From: Lamprocystis purpurea DSM 4197
GTDB lineage: Bacteria > Pseudomonadota > Gammaproteobacteria > Chromatiales > Chromatiaceae
Assembly (NCBI RefSeq): GCF_000379525.1
Contig: NZ_KB902510.1
Location: 1 to 64,000 of the forward strand
DNA length: 64,000 nucleotides
Direction of reading: 5' to 3'
Made by a program: the position numbers and the translations under genes. Positions 54,881-63,270 of the stretch are shown one piece after another (position 1 is the stretch's first letter; each line of letters starts with the position of its first letter). Under the pieces are notes generated by a model. That model did not search any database. It had not been told where the DNA came from and saw only the letters and a program-made list of their open reading frames with translations.

Positions 54881-56116
54881 ATGCGCGCCACGCCTGAAAT
54901 TCTGCGACTGGCCTATCGGGATTTTGCCCATGAGCGGCGGATCTCGCTGTGCTTCGTGCTGGCGCTGATGGCCGTCCTGGCCCCGCTGCTGATCCTGTTC
55001 GGACTCAAGTTCGGTCTGGTGGACACTCTGGCCCAGCGCCTGGTCGAGTCGCCGGTCAATCGCGAGATCCAGCCGCTGGGGAGTCGCGACTATGATCAGG
55101 CCTGGTTCGATCGCATCGGCGCCCGCCCGGATGTCGCCTTTCTGATCCCCAATACCAGGCGCATCGCCGCCAGCCTGACCCGCCTGCTGAACACCGCCAA
55201 CGGGCAGGACCTGCGAGTCGTCTCCATGATCCCTACCGGGACCGGCGATCCACTCCTCACATCGGGGTTGGCCGGTGCGGCTGGCCCCGCGGTGCCGACC
55301 GGCCTGACGGAACTGGTGCTCTCGGCCGCTGCCGCCCGCAAACTGGGCGCGGCGGCGGGCGACCGGCTGGTCGCGCGGGTCGACCGCCGCCGCGACGAGC
55401 GGGATGAGCAGGCCCTGTGGGAGGTGACGGTGACCGGCATCCTGCCGGATGCGGCGATGGCCGAGGAGGCGGCCCTGGTTCCGCTGCCCCTGCTGGTGGC
55501 GACCGAGGATTATCGGGACGGCCTGGCTGTCCCGGCGCTGGGCTGGAAGGGCGCGCCAGTCCGCGGCGGGCCGCGTGAGTTCGCGCGCTTTCGCCTCTAT
55601 GCGGTGAGCATCTACGCGGTGGCCGGACTCGCCGCCGATCTGGCCGCGGACGGCGTGGAGGTCCGCACCCAGGTCACCGAGATCGCCGGCATGCAGGCGC
55701 TGGACCGCAACCTCAGCCGCGTGTTCTGGCTGATCGCCATGATCGGCACCCTGGGGTTCCTCGCCTCGCTGGCGGCCAATCTGCTGGCCAACGTGGAGCG
55801 CAAACGCCGCGAACTGGCGGTGGTGCGGCTGATCGGGTTTCCGACCAGGAGCCTGGTCCTGTTCCCGGTAGTCCAGGCCCTGCTGGTCGCCCTGCTGGGG
55901 GCGGTGGCCGCGCTGGCGGTTTACCTGCCGGTGGCCACGGCCTTGAACATCTGGTTCGCCGACAGCCTCCAGCATGACGAGTCGATCTGCCGATTGCTGC
56001 CGACGCATCTCCTGATCGCGCTCGCGGCGACCCTGCTGGGGGCCGCCGGTTCGGCGGCCTGGGCCGGCTGGCGGGCGGCGCGCATCGAACCTGCCGAGGG
56101 TTTACGTGAGGTCTGA
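54881..56116 (+). CDS. tagS: FtsX-like ABC permease, TagS-like
   Basis: The 411-residue protein has an N-terminal transmembrane helix (ISLCFVLALMAVLAPLLILFG), a periplasmic domain of about 200 residues, and three C-terminal helices (VFWLIAMIGTLGFLASLAANLL, VVQALLVALLGAVAALAVYLP, LIALAATLLGAAGSAAWAGW). The motif ERKRRELAVVRLIGF is typical of FtsX/MacB-type permeases. It is the membrane partner of the ATPase at 54095 and probably mechanically transmits rather than transports. Confidence 0.83.
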   Translation: MRATPEILRLAYRDFAHERRISLCFVLALMAVLAPLLILFGLKFGLVDTLAQRLVESPVNREIQPLGSRDYDQAWFDRIGARPDVAFLIPNTRRIAASLTRLLNTANGQDLRVVSMIPTGTGDPLLTSGLAGAAGPAVPTGLTELVLSAAAARKLGAAAGDRLVARVDRRRDERDEQALWEVTVTGILPDAAMAEEAALVPLPLLVATEDYRDGLAVPALGWKGAPVRGGPREFARFRLYAVSIYAVAGLAADLAADGVEVRTQVTEIAGMQALDRNLSRVFWLIAMIGTLGFLASLAANLLANVERKRRELAVVRLIGFPTRSLVLFPVVQALLVALLGAVAALAVYLPVATALNIWFADSLQHDESICRLLPTHLLIALAATLLGAAGSAAWAGWRAARIEPAEGLREV

Positions 56117-56128
56117 ATTCAACCGCAA

Positions 56129-57808
56129 ATGAACGCAATCATCTTCCTGATCACCACCGCGGCCTGCTGCCTGATGATGGGTCCGGCCCGTGCCGACACA
56201 CCCGCACCGGCCATCACCTGGCCCGAGAAACTCTATAACCCGACGCCCGCCGCGGGGGATCTGATCCTGCCCCTGGCCTGCGGCGGCGCCATGGTCTTTC
56301 GACCGGTGGAGATTCCCGGCGGGAACCTGCTCGATGACCGCCAGGTGGAACTCGGCCAGACCGACGCTGCACGCGGCTACAAGGAGGGCCGGCGGCTCAG
56401 CCACCTGGCCGGCGCCTTCAGCATGGGCACGGCCGCCGCGCGCCGCTACTACATCGCCAAGTACGAGACCACCCGCGACCAGTACGCCGCACTCACCGCC
56501 GACACCTGCCCTCAACCGACGATGCGCGGGCGTCTGCCGATGACCGACGTGAGTTGGTTCGACGCGGTGGATTTCACCCGCCGCACGACCGAATGGCTGC
56601 TCACCAAGGCCCCCGCCGCCCTGCCGCGGGAAGAGCAGGAACCCGGCTTCCTGCGCCTGCCGACCGAGGAGGAATGGGAGTTCGCGACCCGCGGCGGCCT
56701 CGCGGTGGATGACACGGACTTTCTGGCGACCGTCTTCCCCATGCCGGACGGCGATCTGGCGCGTTATGCCTGGCACGAGAGCACCGGTTCCGCCGCCGGT
56801 GAACTGCACCCGGTGGGACTGCTCAAGCCCAACCCGCTGGGCCTGTATGACGTGCTCGGCAACGCGGCCGAAATGACCCTGGCGCCCTTCCATCTGGACC
56901 GCCGCGGCCGTCCCCATGGTCAGCCCGGCGGTTTCGTCAGCCGCGGCGGTGATGTGTTCACCCCGGCGAGCCAGATCGGCAGCGCCGTGCGCCAGGAGCA
57001 CAACTATTTCAATGCCACCACCGGCCGCGCCAAGGCACTCGACAGCCTGGGCTTCCGACTGGTGGTCACGGCCCCGGTCATCGTCTCGGCGGCACGTCTG
57101 GATGCCATCAAGGAGTCCTGGTCCGAGTTACCGAGCCTCACCGGTGACGTGCGAGTCGACTCGGACAAGGCGCTGGCCGAGTTGCAGGAGGTTGCACGCC
57201 AATCGCAGGACGACGCCCTGCGAACCCGGCTGGAACTGATTCAGCGCAATGTCGAACAGGCGCACGCGGGGCTCAACGAGGCCCGCGCCCGCACGGTACG
57301 CGCCCTGCTGCGGATGGGCGCCTTTATGGGCAAGCGGGTGGTGACTGACGGCAAACGCGCCGAGGTGCTGCAAGGGTTGATGGGGCTGGCACAGAGCAAC
57401 TTCGACACCTTCGCCAAGCAGGCTCAGGGGTCGCGGGACGGACCCAAGCTGATCGCCGAAGCGCGTGACGCGCTCGCCGAAAAGATGACCAAGTGGCAGG
57501 GGATGCTCGCCGAGATCGAGCAAGGCATGGCCAGCAGCCTGTCCTATTATGGGGACATGGTCGTGAACGTAGGGCGGGACTATGGGGCGGCAGAGGTCGG
57601 AGCGGAACTCAAGGTGGTCGATGAAGAGCTCAAGACCAAGGACAATGCCTATTTGATCCCCTATGCCGACCTGTTCGCCCGCCACCTGGACGCCTATCGC
57701 CAGGCCGGGGCCGCGGACAAGGCGACCTGGCAGCAGGATTTGCTGCAAATCGAACCCACGGTATCTCCGGGCACACCGGCGGGCGGATCGGCAGGACAAC
57801 AACCATGA
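56129..57808 (+). CDS. tagR: Formylglycine-generating-enzyme-like protein, TagR-like
   Basis: The 559-residue exported protein has a signal peptide (ITTAACCLMMGPARA). The SUMF1/FGE-sulfatase fold spans about 55-310: YYIAKYETTRDQYAAL, PMTDVSWFDAVDFTRRT, FLRLPTEEEWEFATRGG, NPLGLYDVLGNAAEMTL and LGFRLVV. The catalytic cysteines of true FGE enzymes are not evident, so it is likely a binding scaffold. About 320-520 is helical, coiled-coil-like. In Pseudomonas TagR promotes PpkA activation. It overlaps tagQ as ATGA. Confidence 0.85.
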   Translation: MNAIIFLITTAACCLMMGPARADTPAPAITWPEKLYNPTPAAGDLILPLACGGAMVFRPVEIPGGNLLDDRQVELGQTDAARGYKEGRRLSHLAGAFSMGTAAARRYYIAKYETTRDQYAALTADTCPQPTMRGRLPMTDVSWFDAVDFTRRTTEWLLTKAPAALPREEQEPGFLRLPTEEEWEFATRGGLAVDDTDFLATVFPMPDGDLARYAWHESTGSAAGELHPVGLLKPNPLGLYDVLGNAAEMTLAPFHLDRRGRPHGQPGGFVSRGGDVFTPASQIGSAVRQEHNYFNATTGRAKALDSLGFRLVVTAPVIVSAARLDAIKESWSELPSLTGDVRVDSDKALAELQEVARQSQDDALRTRLELIQRNVEQAHAGLNEARARTVRALLRMGAFMGKRVVTDGKRAEVLQGLMGLAQSNFDTFAKQAQGSRDGPKLIAEARDALAEKMTKWQGMLAEIEQGMASSLSYYGDMVVNVGRDYGAAEVGAELKVVDEELKTKDNAYLIPYADLFARHLDAYRQAGAADKATWQQDLLQIEPTVSPGTPAGGSAGQQP

Positions 57809-58575
57809 TGCTCCAAACACTCGGGCGCGGCGCCATCCTGATGGCAACCACTCTGCTGCTCATCGCCTGCACCGCCGGCCTGGAAACCCAAACGGAGCGT
57901 CCGCCGGCCGAGGTTGGTGGACGCTTTTCGATCGGGGGACTCTCGTTTGGCGGCAAACCCGACACCTTCGGTTACGAAGGTGAACTCAGCCCGCAGGAGG
58001 CGGCGCTGCGCGAACAGGCAAAGAAGTTCGATCGCACCGTGTGGCAAGGGATGCTGATCGGCGCCGTGGTCGGCACTGCGGTCGGCGTTGCGGCCGGTGG
58101 TGATACCGAGGATGCCGTCGGCGGCGCCATCATCGGTGCCAGCGTCGGGGCCATCGCGGGTATCTATGTCGCCCACATGCAGCAACGCTATGCCAACAAG
58201 GAAGATCAGCTCGATGCGATGATCACGGACGTACGCAACTCCAATCGCGAAACCGAAACCCTGATCGCCGATGTGAAGACCGTCATCGCGGAGGACCGGC
58301 GTCGGTTGGCGTCCGTCCAGCAGCGGGTGGCCCAGGGTCAAGCCGGCGCCAAGGAGTTGGAGCAGGAGCGCGGCCGGGTGTGGGGCAATCGCCGGGTGGT
58401 GGAAAAGGCCGCGGTGGGCGGGCAGGATCAATACCGGATGTTCGAGGGCGCCATCCAGCGGTTCCAGAAGAACAACCCCGGGGTCAAGACCTCCGGTTTC
58501 GAGCAGGCACTCACGAGCTATCGCAACAATCTCGCGACACTCGACCGCCTGGCAGCGGGCATGGCGAAGGCCTGA
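57805..58575 (+). CDS. tagQ: Lipoprotein, TagQ-like
   Basis: The 256-residue protein has a lipoprotein signal ending LLIAC (Cys22), then a linker, a glycine-zipper segment (GAVVGTAVGVAAGG, GAIIGASVGAIAG) and a long helical, coiled-coil C-terminal half (ADVKTVIAEDRRRLASVQQR). TagQ in Pseudomonas is an outer-membrane lipoprotein that localises TagR; position and type match. It is the last gene of the operon. Confidence 0.82.
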   Translation: MMLQTLGRGAILMATTLLLIACTAGLETQTERPPAEVGGRFSIGGLSFGGKPDTFGYEGELSPQEAALREQAKKFDRTVWQGMLIGAVVGTAVGVAAGGDTEDAVGGAIIGASVGAIAGIYVAHMQQRYANKEDQLDAMITDVRNSNRETETLIADVKTVIAEDRRRLASVQQRVAQGQAGAKELEQERGRVWGNRRVVEKAAVGGQDQYRMFEGAIQRFQKNNPGVKTSGFEQALTSYRNNLATLDRLAAGMAKA

Positions 58576-58685
58576 CACGAACCCCGGCGGCCGAAGCTTT
58601 GGCCCGGGCCGACATCGCGTCTGCGCGGCCCTCGTCCGGCTAACGGCCATGGAAGGAAGATCAGCCGCCCCGGAAGAAGAATGTC

Positions 58686-58787
58686 CCCCGTGGGAGCGGC
58701 GTCCCGCCGCGATGCGGTACCGCGGTGACCTCGAACGCTGCGGTGACACGCCCGGCCTCATCGCGGCGGGACGCCGCTCCCACGGGG
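58686..58787. repeat. REP-like palindrome with 29-bp arms
   Basis: Perfect 29-bp arms at 58686-58714 and 58759-58787 (core gtgggagcggcgtcccgccg) flank a 44-base spacer. The unit extends right to about 58857 and matches 51751-51909. Common in GC-rich gammaproteobacterial intergenic regions. Confidence 0.9.
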
Positions 58788-58930
58788 TCGCCGCGCGACT
58801 TTCACGGTAACGCCTCGATCCGGTGGGCGACCGATGATCACGGCCGTGTTCCGGCCACGCGATCAATGTAGTACGGTGAGGCACAGACACGGGTGGCGAA
58901 TGCGCCCGAACGCGGAGTCTGGAAAGAACG

Positions 58931-59053
58931 TGTCTCACGCCAAGGCGCCAAGCACGCCAAGAAGCGCGCAATCCTGCGGTGACCCCCGTCACCCCGCGAG
59001 CGCCTCCGGTTTCGATAGCGGCTTGAAGCACCTTGGCGTCTTGGCGTGAGACA
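58931..59053. repeat. Inverted repeat of the cttggcgtcttggcgtgaga type
   Basis: Arms of 22 bases with one mismatch (tgtctcacgccaaggcgcca and the complement) lie at 58931-58952 and 59032-59053. It lies in the 810-base stretch 58576-59385 between tagQ and the histidine kinase, which otherwise holds only the REP-like palindrome and no gene I can support. Confidence 0.85.
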
Positions 59054-59385
59054 TTCCGGGTCTGAGCCAAGCCGGTGCGGCGGATACGCCCGTTTGAGCG
59101 CAATTCGCCACCAGTGTCAGGCACAAACCGCATCGTTCGCGGCCGGGGGATGCCGCCGGGTTGGATGCGCTGCTGCTTTCGCCTTGGGCGGCGGGCGTTG
59201 CCGTGGCCGACGATTCGGAGATGCAGCGGCTTGCCGCCGGCGACTATCATAGCCTCGCCTCTGTACACCGTAAGAAAACTGAAGTGCCGGTCTGCGCTTC
59301 CTTCCGTTTGGTTTCCAACATCCCCCTGATTCGGGTAAATTAATAAGCAGTTTTGCCCAGACTTCAACGACAATCAAGGACAGGA

Positions 59386-60624
59386 ATGACCTACGACCGT
59401 TCGCAGCGCCGCCAGACGGAGGAAGAGTTGCGCCGCCTGGGCCACACTCACGCCGTGCTCTCCCGCTGCAATCGCAGTCTCGCCCGCGCCCTGGACGAAC
59501 GCGCGCTCCTTACTGCATTCTGCGCCAACTTGGTCGAGGAGGAAGGCTACGGTTTCGCGTGGGTCGGCTACGCCGGGGAAGGTCGCGGGGCACTGCTGCG
59601 CTTGGCGGCCCATGCGGGTCAGGGCGACGCGGCCTTCGCCGCCGCGGTCCTGGCCTGCGCCAACGCCGGCGACCGACGCAGTGCCTGCCGCGTCGCCTGC
59701 GAGGTCGGGGCACCGGTCATCCTGCGCGACCTGTCCGTCCGCTCTGCCCTTGCCCCCTGGGCCGACACGGCTATAGGCCAGGGCTATCGCGCCATGATCG
59801 CACTGCCCCTGCGCGCCGACGGGGCGGCCTTCGGCAACTTCAGCATCTTCGCGGACACGCCGGACGTCTTCGACCCGCCCGAGGTGGCCTTGCTCGCCGA
59901 GTTAGCCGATGACCTCGCCTTCGGTATCCAGACGGTACGCACCCGCGACGCCCAGGCCCAGGCGGTGCGCCGCCTGCGCAACGATGCCGAACGGGAGGCC
60001 CGCGGACACCTGGCGGCAACGCTGCACGATGGGGTCGGCCAGACCATGCAGGCGCTCAACCTGGGCCTCAAGCAGGCGAGGGCGCTGGCCGAGCGCGAAG
60101 AGACGGTGCCGGTCGCGCTCTTGGATCAACTGATCGATGAGGCCGGAGCGGCTTTGCGGGAACTGCGCGCCGTCAGTTGCGAACTCCGACCCTTGTTCCT
60201 GGAGCGCCTGTCGCTGCTCGATGCCATCCGCCATCAGTGCAACGAGACCGCCCAGCGCACCGGCATCAGTATCCAGGTCAGCGCCGCCGACTGCTCCTTC
60301 ACCCTGGACGACCAGGTCAAGGAACAATGCTTCCTCGCCTTCCGCGAGGCCTTATCGAACGCCGTGCGCCACGCCGCCGCCAGCCGCATCGACGTGCTCC
60401 TGCGGGTGCGTATGAACGACCGGCTGATCCTGGCCATCGGCGACAACGGCGTCGGCTTCGACACCCACCGCACCGGCGCAGATCCCGCGGGGCTCGGCTT
60501 ATGCATGATCCAGGAGCGCGCCGCCGCCGTCCTCGGCCGCTCGTGCGTGCGCAGCAGCCCCAGCAGGGGAACCATCGTGCGTATCTGCGTCCCCTTGACC
60601 AAGGACACCATCCTGTGTCCATAG
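59386..60624 (+). CDS. GAF-domain sensor histidine kinase (NarL/HisKA_3 type)
   Basis: The 412-residue protein has no transmembrane helix. A GAF domain (about 35-185) is followed by a HisKA_3 dimerisation helix with His214 (ATLHDGVGQTMQAL), and a HATPase domain with AFREALSNAVRHAA, IGDNGVGFDT and GLGLCMIQERA. I start at ATG 59386 (MTYDRSQ) because AAGGACAGGA lies directly upstream; a start at 59353 is less likely. Its 3' end overlaps the response regulator by 10 bases. The signal is unknown; cytoplasmic location suggests a soluble ligand. Confidence 0.92.
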   Translation: MTYDRSQRRQTEEELRRLGHTHAVLSRCNRSLARALDERALLTAFCANLVEEEGYGFAWVGYAGEGRGALLRLAAHAGQGDAAFAAAVLACANAGDRRSACRVACEVGAPVILRDLSVRSALAPWADTAIGQGYRAMIALPLRADGAAFGNFSIFADTPDVFDPPEVALLAELADDLAFGIQTVRTRDAQAQAVRRLRNDAEREARGHLAATLHDGVGQTMQALNLGLKQARALAEREETVPVALLDQLIDEAGAALRELRAVSCELRPLFLERLSLLDAIRHQCNETAQRTGISIQVSAADCSFTLDDQVKEQCFLAFREALSNAVRHAAASRIDVLLRVRMNDRLILAIGDNGVGFDTHRTGADPAGLGLCMIQERAAAVLGRSCVRSSPSRGTIVRICVPLTKDTILCP

Positions 60625-61241
60625 GTGTCATCCTCGCCGATGACCACGCCATCGTCCGCCAGGGCCTCGCCGCCCTGCTCCAGGCCGAGCCGGACATCGT
60701 CCTGCTCGGCTTGGCGGCCGATGGCGCGGCCGCCTGGAGCATGATCGCGACCCACCAACCGGACATCGCCATCCTGGACCTGTCCATGCCCCAGGCCACC
60801 GGCATCGAGATCACCCGCCGGGTCGAGGCCGCCGCGCTCGACACCCGCTGCCTGCTGCTCACCATGCACGATGACCCCGCCGCCGCGCTGGAGGCCCAAG
60901 CGGCGGGCGCCGCCGGCTACATCCTCAAGGACAACTCCTTCGAGGATCTGGTGTTGGCGGTGCGCAGCATCGCCGCCGGCGGGACCTTCGTCACCCCCTC
61001 CATCCGCGCCAAGCTCCGCGCCCTGCAGCGCAACGGCCAAGGGTCCATCGCCTTGTCGAGCCGGGAACGGGAAGTGATCCGCCTGGTCGCCCTGGGCCAT
61101 AGCAGCAAGGAGATCGCCCGAGTCCTGGACATCAGTCCGCGCACCGTGGATACCTACCGTAACCGACTGATGCACAAGCTTAGGCTACACTCCGTGGCGG
61201 ATGTGGTGCGGTATGCGGTGCAGGGGGGGATGCTGGGGTGA
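60615..61241 (+). CDS. LuxR/NarL-type response regulator
   Basis: The 208-residue protein starts with GTG at 60615 (VSIGVILADDHAIVRQ). The receiver phosphoacceptor is Asp55 in IAILDLSMPQ; the switch Thr and Lys lie in LLLTMHDD and GYILKDN. The C-terminal LuxR helix-turn-helix reads LSSREREVIRLVALGHSSKEIA and SPRTVDTYRNRLMHKL. It is encoded with the histidine kinase in one overlapping operon. Targets cannot be identified here. Confidence 0.94.
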   Translation: MSIGVILADDHAIVRQGLAALLQAEPDIVLLGLAADGAAAWSMIATHQPDIAILDLSMPQATGIEITRRVEAAALDTRCLLLTMHDDPAAALEAQAAGAAGYILKDNSFEDLVLAVRSIAAGGTFVTPSIRAKLRALQRNGQGSIALSSREREVIRLVALGHSSKEIARVLDISPRTVDTYRNRLMHKLRLHSVADVVRYAVQGGMLG

Positions 61242-61610
61242 GACTGACCCGAGCTGCCGCGCACTGGCCGCGCCCGGGCCTAATCAAACGATAACGGCGG
61301 GGCCCTCAAGGCGCGGTCTGCCTGTCGTCCGTTCGGGCTCGCCGTTCTGTTCAGGGCGGGCATGACCCGGGACCACCGGGACTGATATTTGCGCTCCCGT
61401 GACGCAGTTGGCCGGCTCTTCCATATGGCGCGAGGCGGGATGGACCTCGCCAATCCGGTCCAAATACCGACCCTACTCGACTGCTCGGCGCCGTTGCCGC
61501 AGCCCAAGCCGGCGCCTTGCAAAGCGAACCCCTGATCCATTGAGCCTAGCGATCACCGGATCGGGTCACGCTGGCCGTGTCGCTGGCTCCCCCTGCGCGC
61601 GGGTAAATCT
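61242..61610. other. Intergenic stretch with nothing recognised
   Basis: The region between the response regulator and the 5'-truncated gene has only short unsupported frames. No hairpin with a T-run was found. Confidence 0.4.
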
Positions 61611-62557
61611 TCACTCAGCCAGCGCCCCAAGGTAGATCTCCGCGACCTGATTGCGCTCATCAAGGCTGAAGACGAGGGCATCGTAGTCCGTACCGACGGT
61701 CAGGGTAGAGCGCCCCGGTTCCCCGGATTCGCCGGGCTCCGCGGCGCGGCCGTAAGCGGCCAAAACCTCCTTGCGCGATGCCCCGATGCCAATGCCGCGG
61801 CCGGTCATCAGCTTCGCCGGCGCCTTCAGGCGCATGGAAAAAACCTCCCATGGACCCTGCGGCTTCGGTGCGGACAGCCCGATGACAACACCGACGGCGG
61901 GAAAGGTCCACTCCCGGTGGTAAAGACCGTCGGCCTCCCATAACGCGGATTTGCCCCGGCTCTTGGGTGGTCCCAGCAGGCGTTCGGCGGCGGCGGCGTC
62001 ACTGCCGATGCGCAGGCCGCCGAGCGATTCGCCGGCGGCAACCGATGCGGTCTCGGCACAGGCCGCAGGCACCAGTAGCGGCGCCGCGGCAAGCGCGGTC
62101 GGGGCATCGGCGATCACCGGCGTTGCGGCGACGCCTTTGCCCGCGGGCGGGGCCAGCGAGGCGTTTTCCGGATAGCCTTTGCCGCTGAAACGCACCACAC
62201 GCGCGCCGGGTTCGGCACCGCCGCCGCCGACGATCAGGTCACGCCAGTGGTCGGAGCGGGTAGCGGCGGCCAGGATCGGCGCCGAGACCGAGGCCATGCG
62301 GGTAACGATCTGGTACCCGGTACCGCTGTCCCGTAACACGAAGGCGGTACAGCCGCCGCTGCCGCACGCCTCGCGGCCGAGCGTCAAGGCCACGACCTCC
62401 GCCCTTCCGCCGCCATCCAGATCGACGCTGCCCGCCAAATAGCGCAACGCGCCGGTGTCCCCCGCGCGAGGACACTCGTCGTATTCAGGGAATTGGGCCA
62501 GCAGGACGGCCGCGAGTTGGTCGGCACGCAGCCCTCCCTGGCCCGACGCCGATCCAT
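61611..62557 (-). pseudogene. 5'-truncated hypothetical protein (FG-GAP-like plus periplasmic domain)
   Basis: The frame has about 315 residues whose identifiable part starts LRADQLAAVLLAQFPEYDECP, then SVDLDGGGRAEVVALTLG and CGSGGCTAFVLRDSGTGY, suggesting a secreted calcium-loop-like region. The C-terminal half (LGGLRIGSDAAAAERLLGPP, IGASRKEVLAAYG) resembles SmpA/DUF-type repeat motifs. Upstream it is in frame with the shadow of a zinc-finger gene (62558-62698), and no start codon lies near the family start, so its own 5' end is lost. An ATG at 62729 keeps the frame open but gives residues that are only the shadow of the other gene. Confidence 0.55.
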
Positions 62558-62698
62558 CCCGGCCGCGCGCCGCGACGCCCGCCGTGCGGCCTGCGCGCAG
62601 TCCGGACCGCAGTAGCGGTTGCCGCGGTCGCAGTGGCGGCAGATCGCCACCTGATGGCCACAGCGAGCGCAGTTGAACAGGCGGGCGGTCGCGGACAT
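62558..62698 (-). pseudogene. Truncated small zinc-finger protein
   Basis: From ATG 62698, with AGGAG 7 bases upstream, the frame gives MSATARLFNCARCGHQVAIC then HCDRGNRYCGPDCAQAARRAS. I recall this Cys-rich motif from small proteins of gammaproteobacteria of about 80-100 residues. Here the motif stops near 62558; the frame then continues to 62384 only as a shadow of the following gene. A deletion appears to have fused two genes. Confidence 0.6.
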
Positions 62699-62955
62699 CG
62701 GCAACTCCTGCCGATGAGCCCTGGATCATCGCCCACCAGCGGGCGATACTGACCTACGGCACGTGCCACGCACGGTCCGGGGTACGGCACTGGAGAAGAC
62801 TGTGGCGGTCGCGACCAGTGCCGTACCTGTCTCAACGGCACTGATGCTGTAGACCATGGCGCGGTCCTTGTCATCGCTCTGATCGGCGACACCCGCCAGT
62901 GCGCGTTGCCGTTGGGGCGCGCGCACGTCCGCCGTCGGTACCCGGCGCGCAGACC

Positions 62956-63165
62956 GCGCCCGTCAGGTACCGTCCCGGGCTGGACCCGGCGCTGGAAGGT
63001 CTCGATGCGCGAGAACAGCGCGGGGCTTGCTGAACCATCGACGGGAAGGTCCTCGAACGGGATGAGTAAGTGTCGATTGGCGTTCAATAACTCTTGAATG
63101 CTCTTGACGTCCGCCGAAGCGTTGTTCGCGTTCAGTCCGACCGAATTCATGATAGTGACTGGCAT
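62956..63165 (-). pseudogene. N-terminal fragment of peptidoglycan-binding-like protein
   Basis: From ATG 63165 about 70 residues are well-formed: SADVKSIQELLNANRHLLIP, VDGSASPALFSRIETFQRRV and VPDGR, a peptidoglycan-binding-like helix-turn pattern. Beyond about 62956 the frame becomes random-looking (Arg/Pro-rich) until its stop at 62485, overlapping the zinc-finger fragment. It is a truncated or frameshifted gene. Confidence 0.6.
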
Positions 63166-63270
63166 GTTGGTCCTCCTCTCGGGATGAATGGCGCCGCCAC
63201 CTGAGCGGACGCTATAGATAGGGCGCGGCCTGAGCCAAGCGCCGTTGAGGTTCCGGCGTCCATCCCGTGC

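Noticed and set aside
57694-59373. 559-codon minus-strand frame opposite tagQ and the following gap
   Set aside because: No known domain; it runs through the TagQ lipoprotein gene and two palindromic repeats.
61399-61635. 78-codon frame after the response regulator
   Set aside because: Arg/Ser-rich and low complexity, with no ribosome site or similarity.
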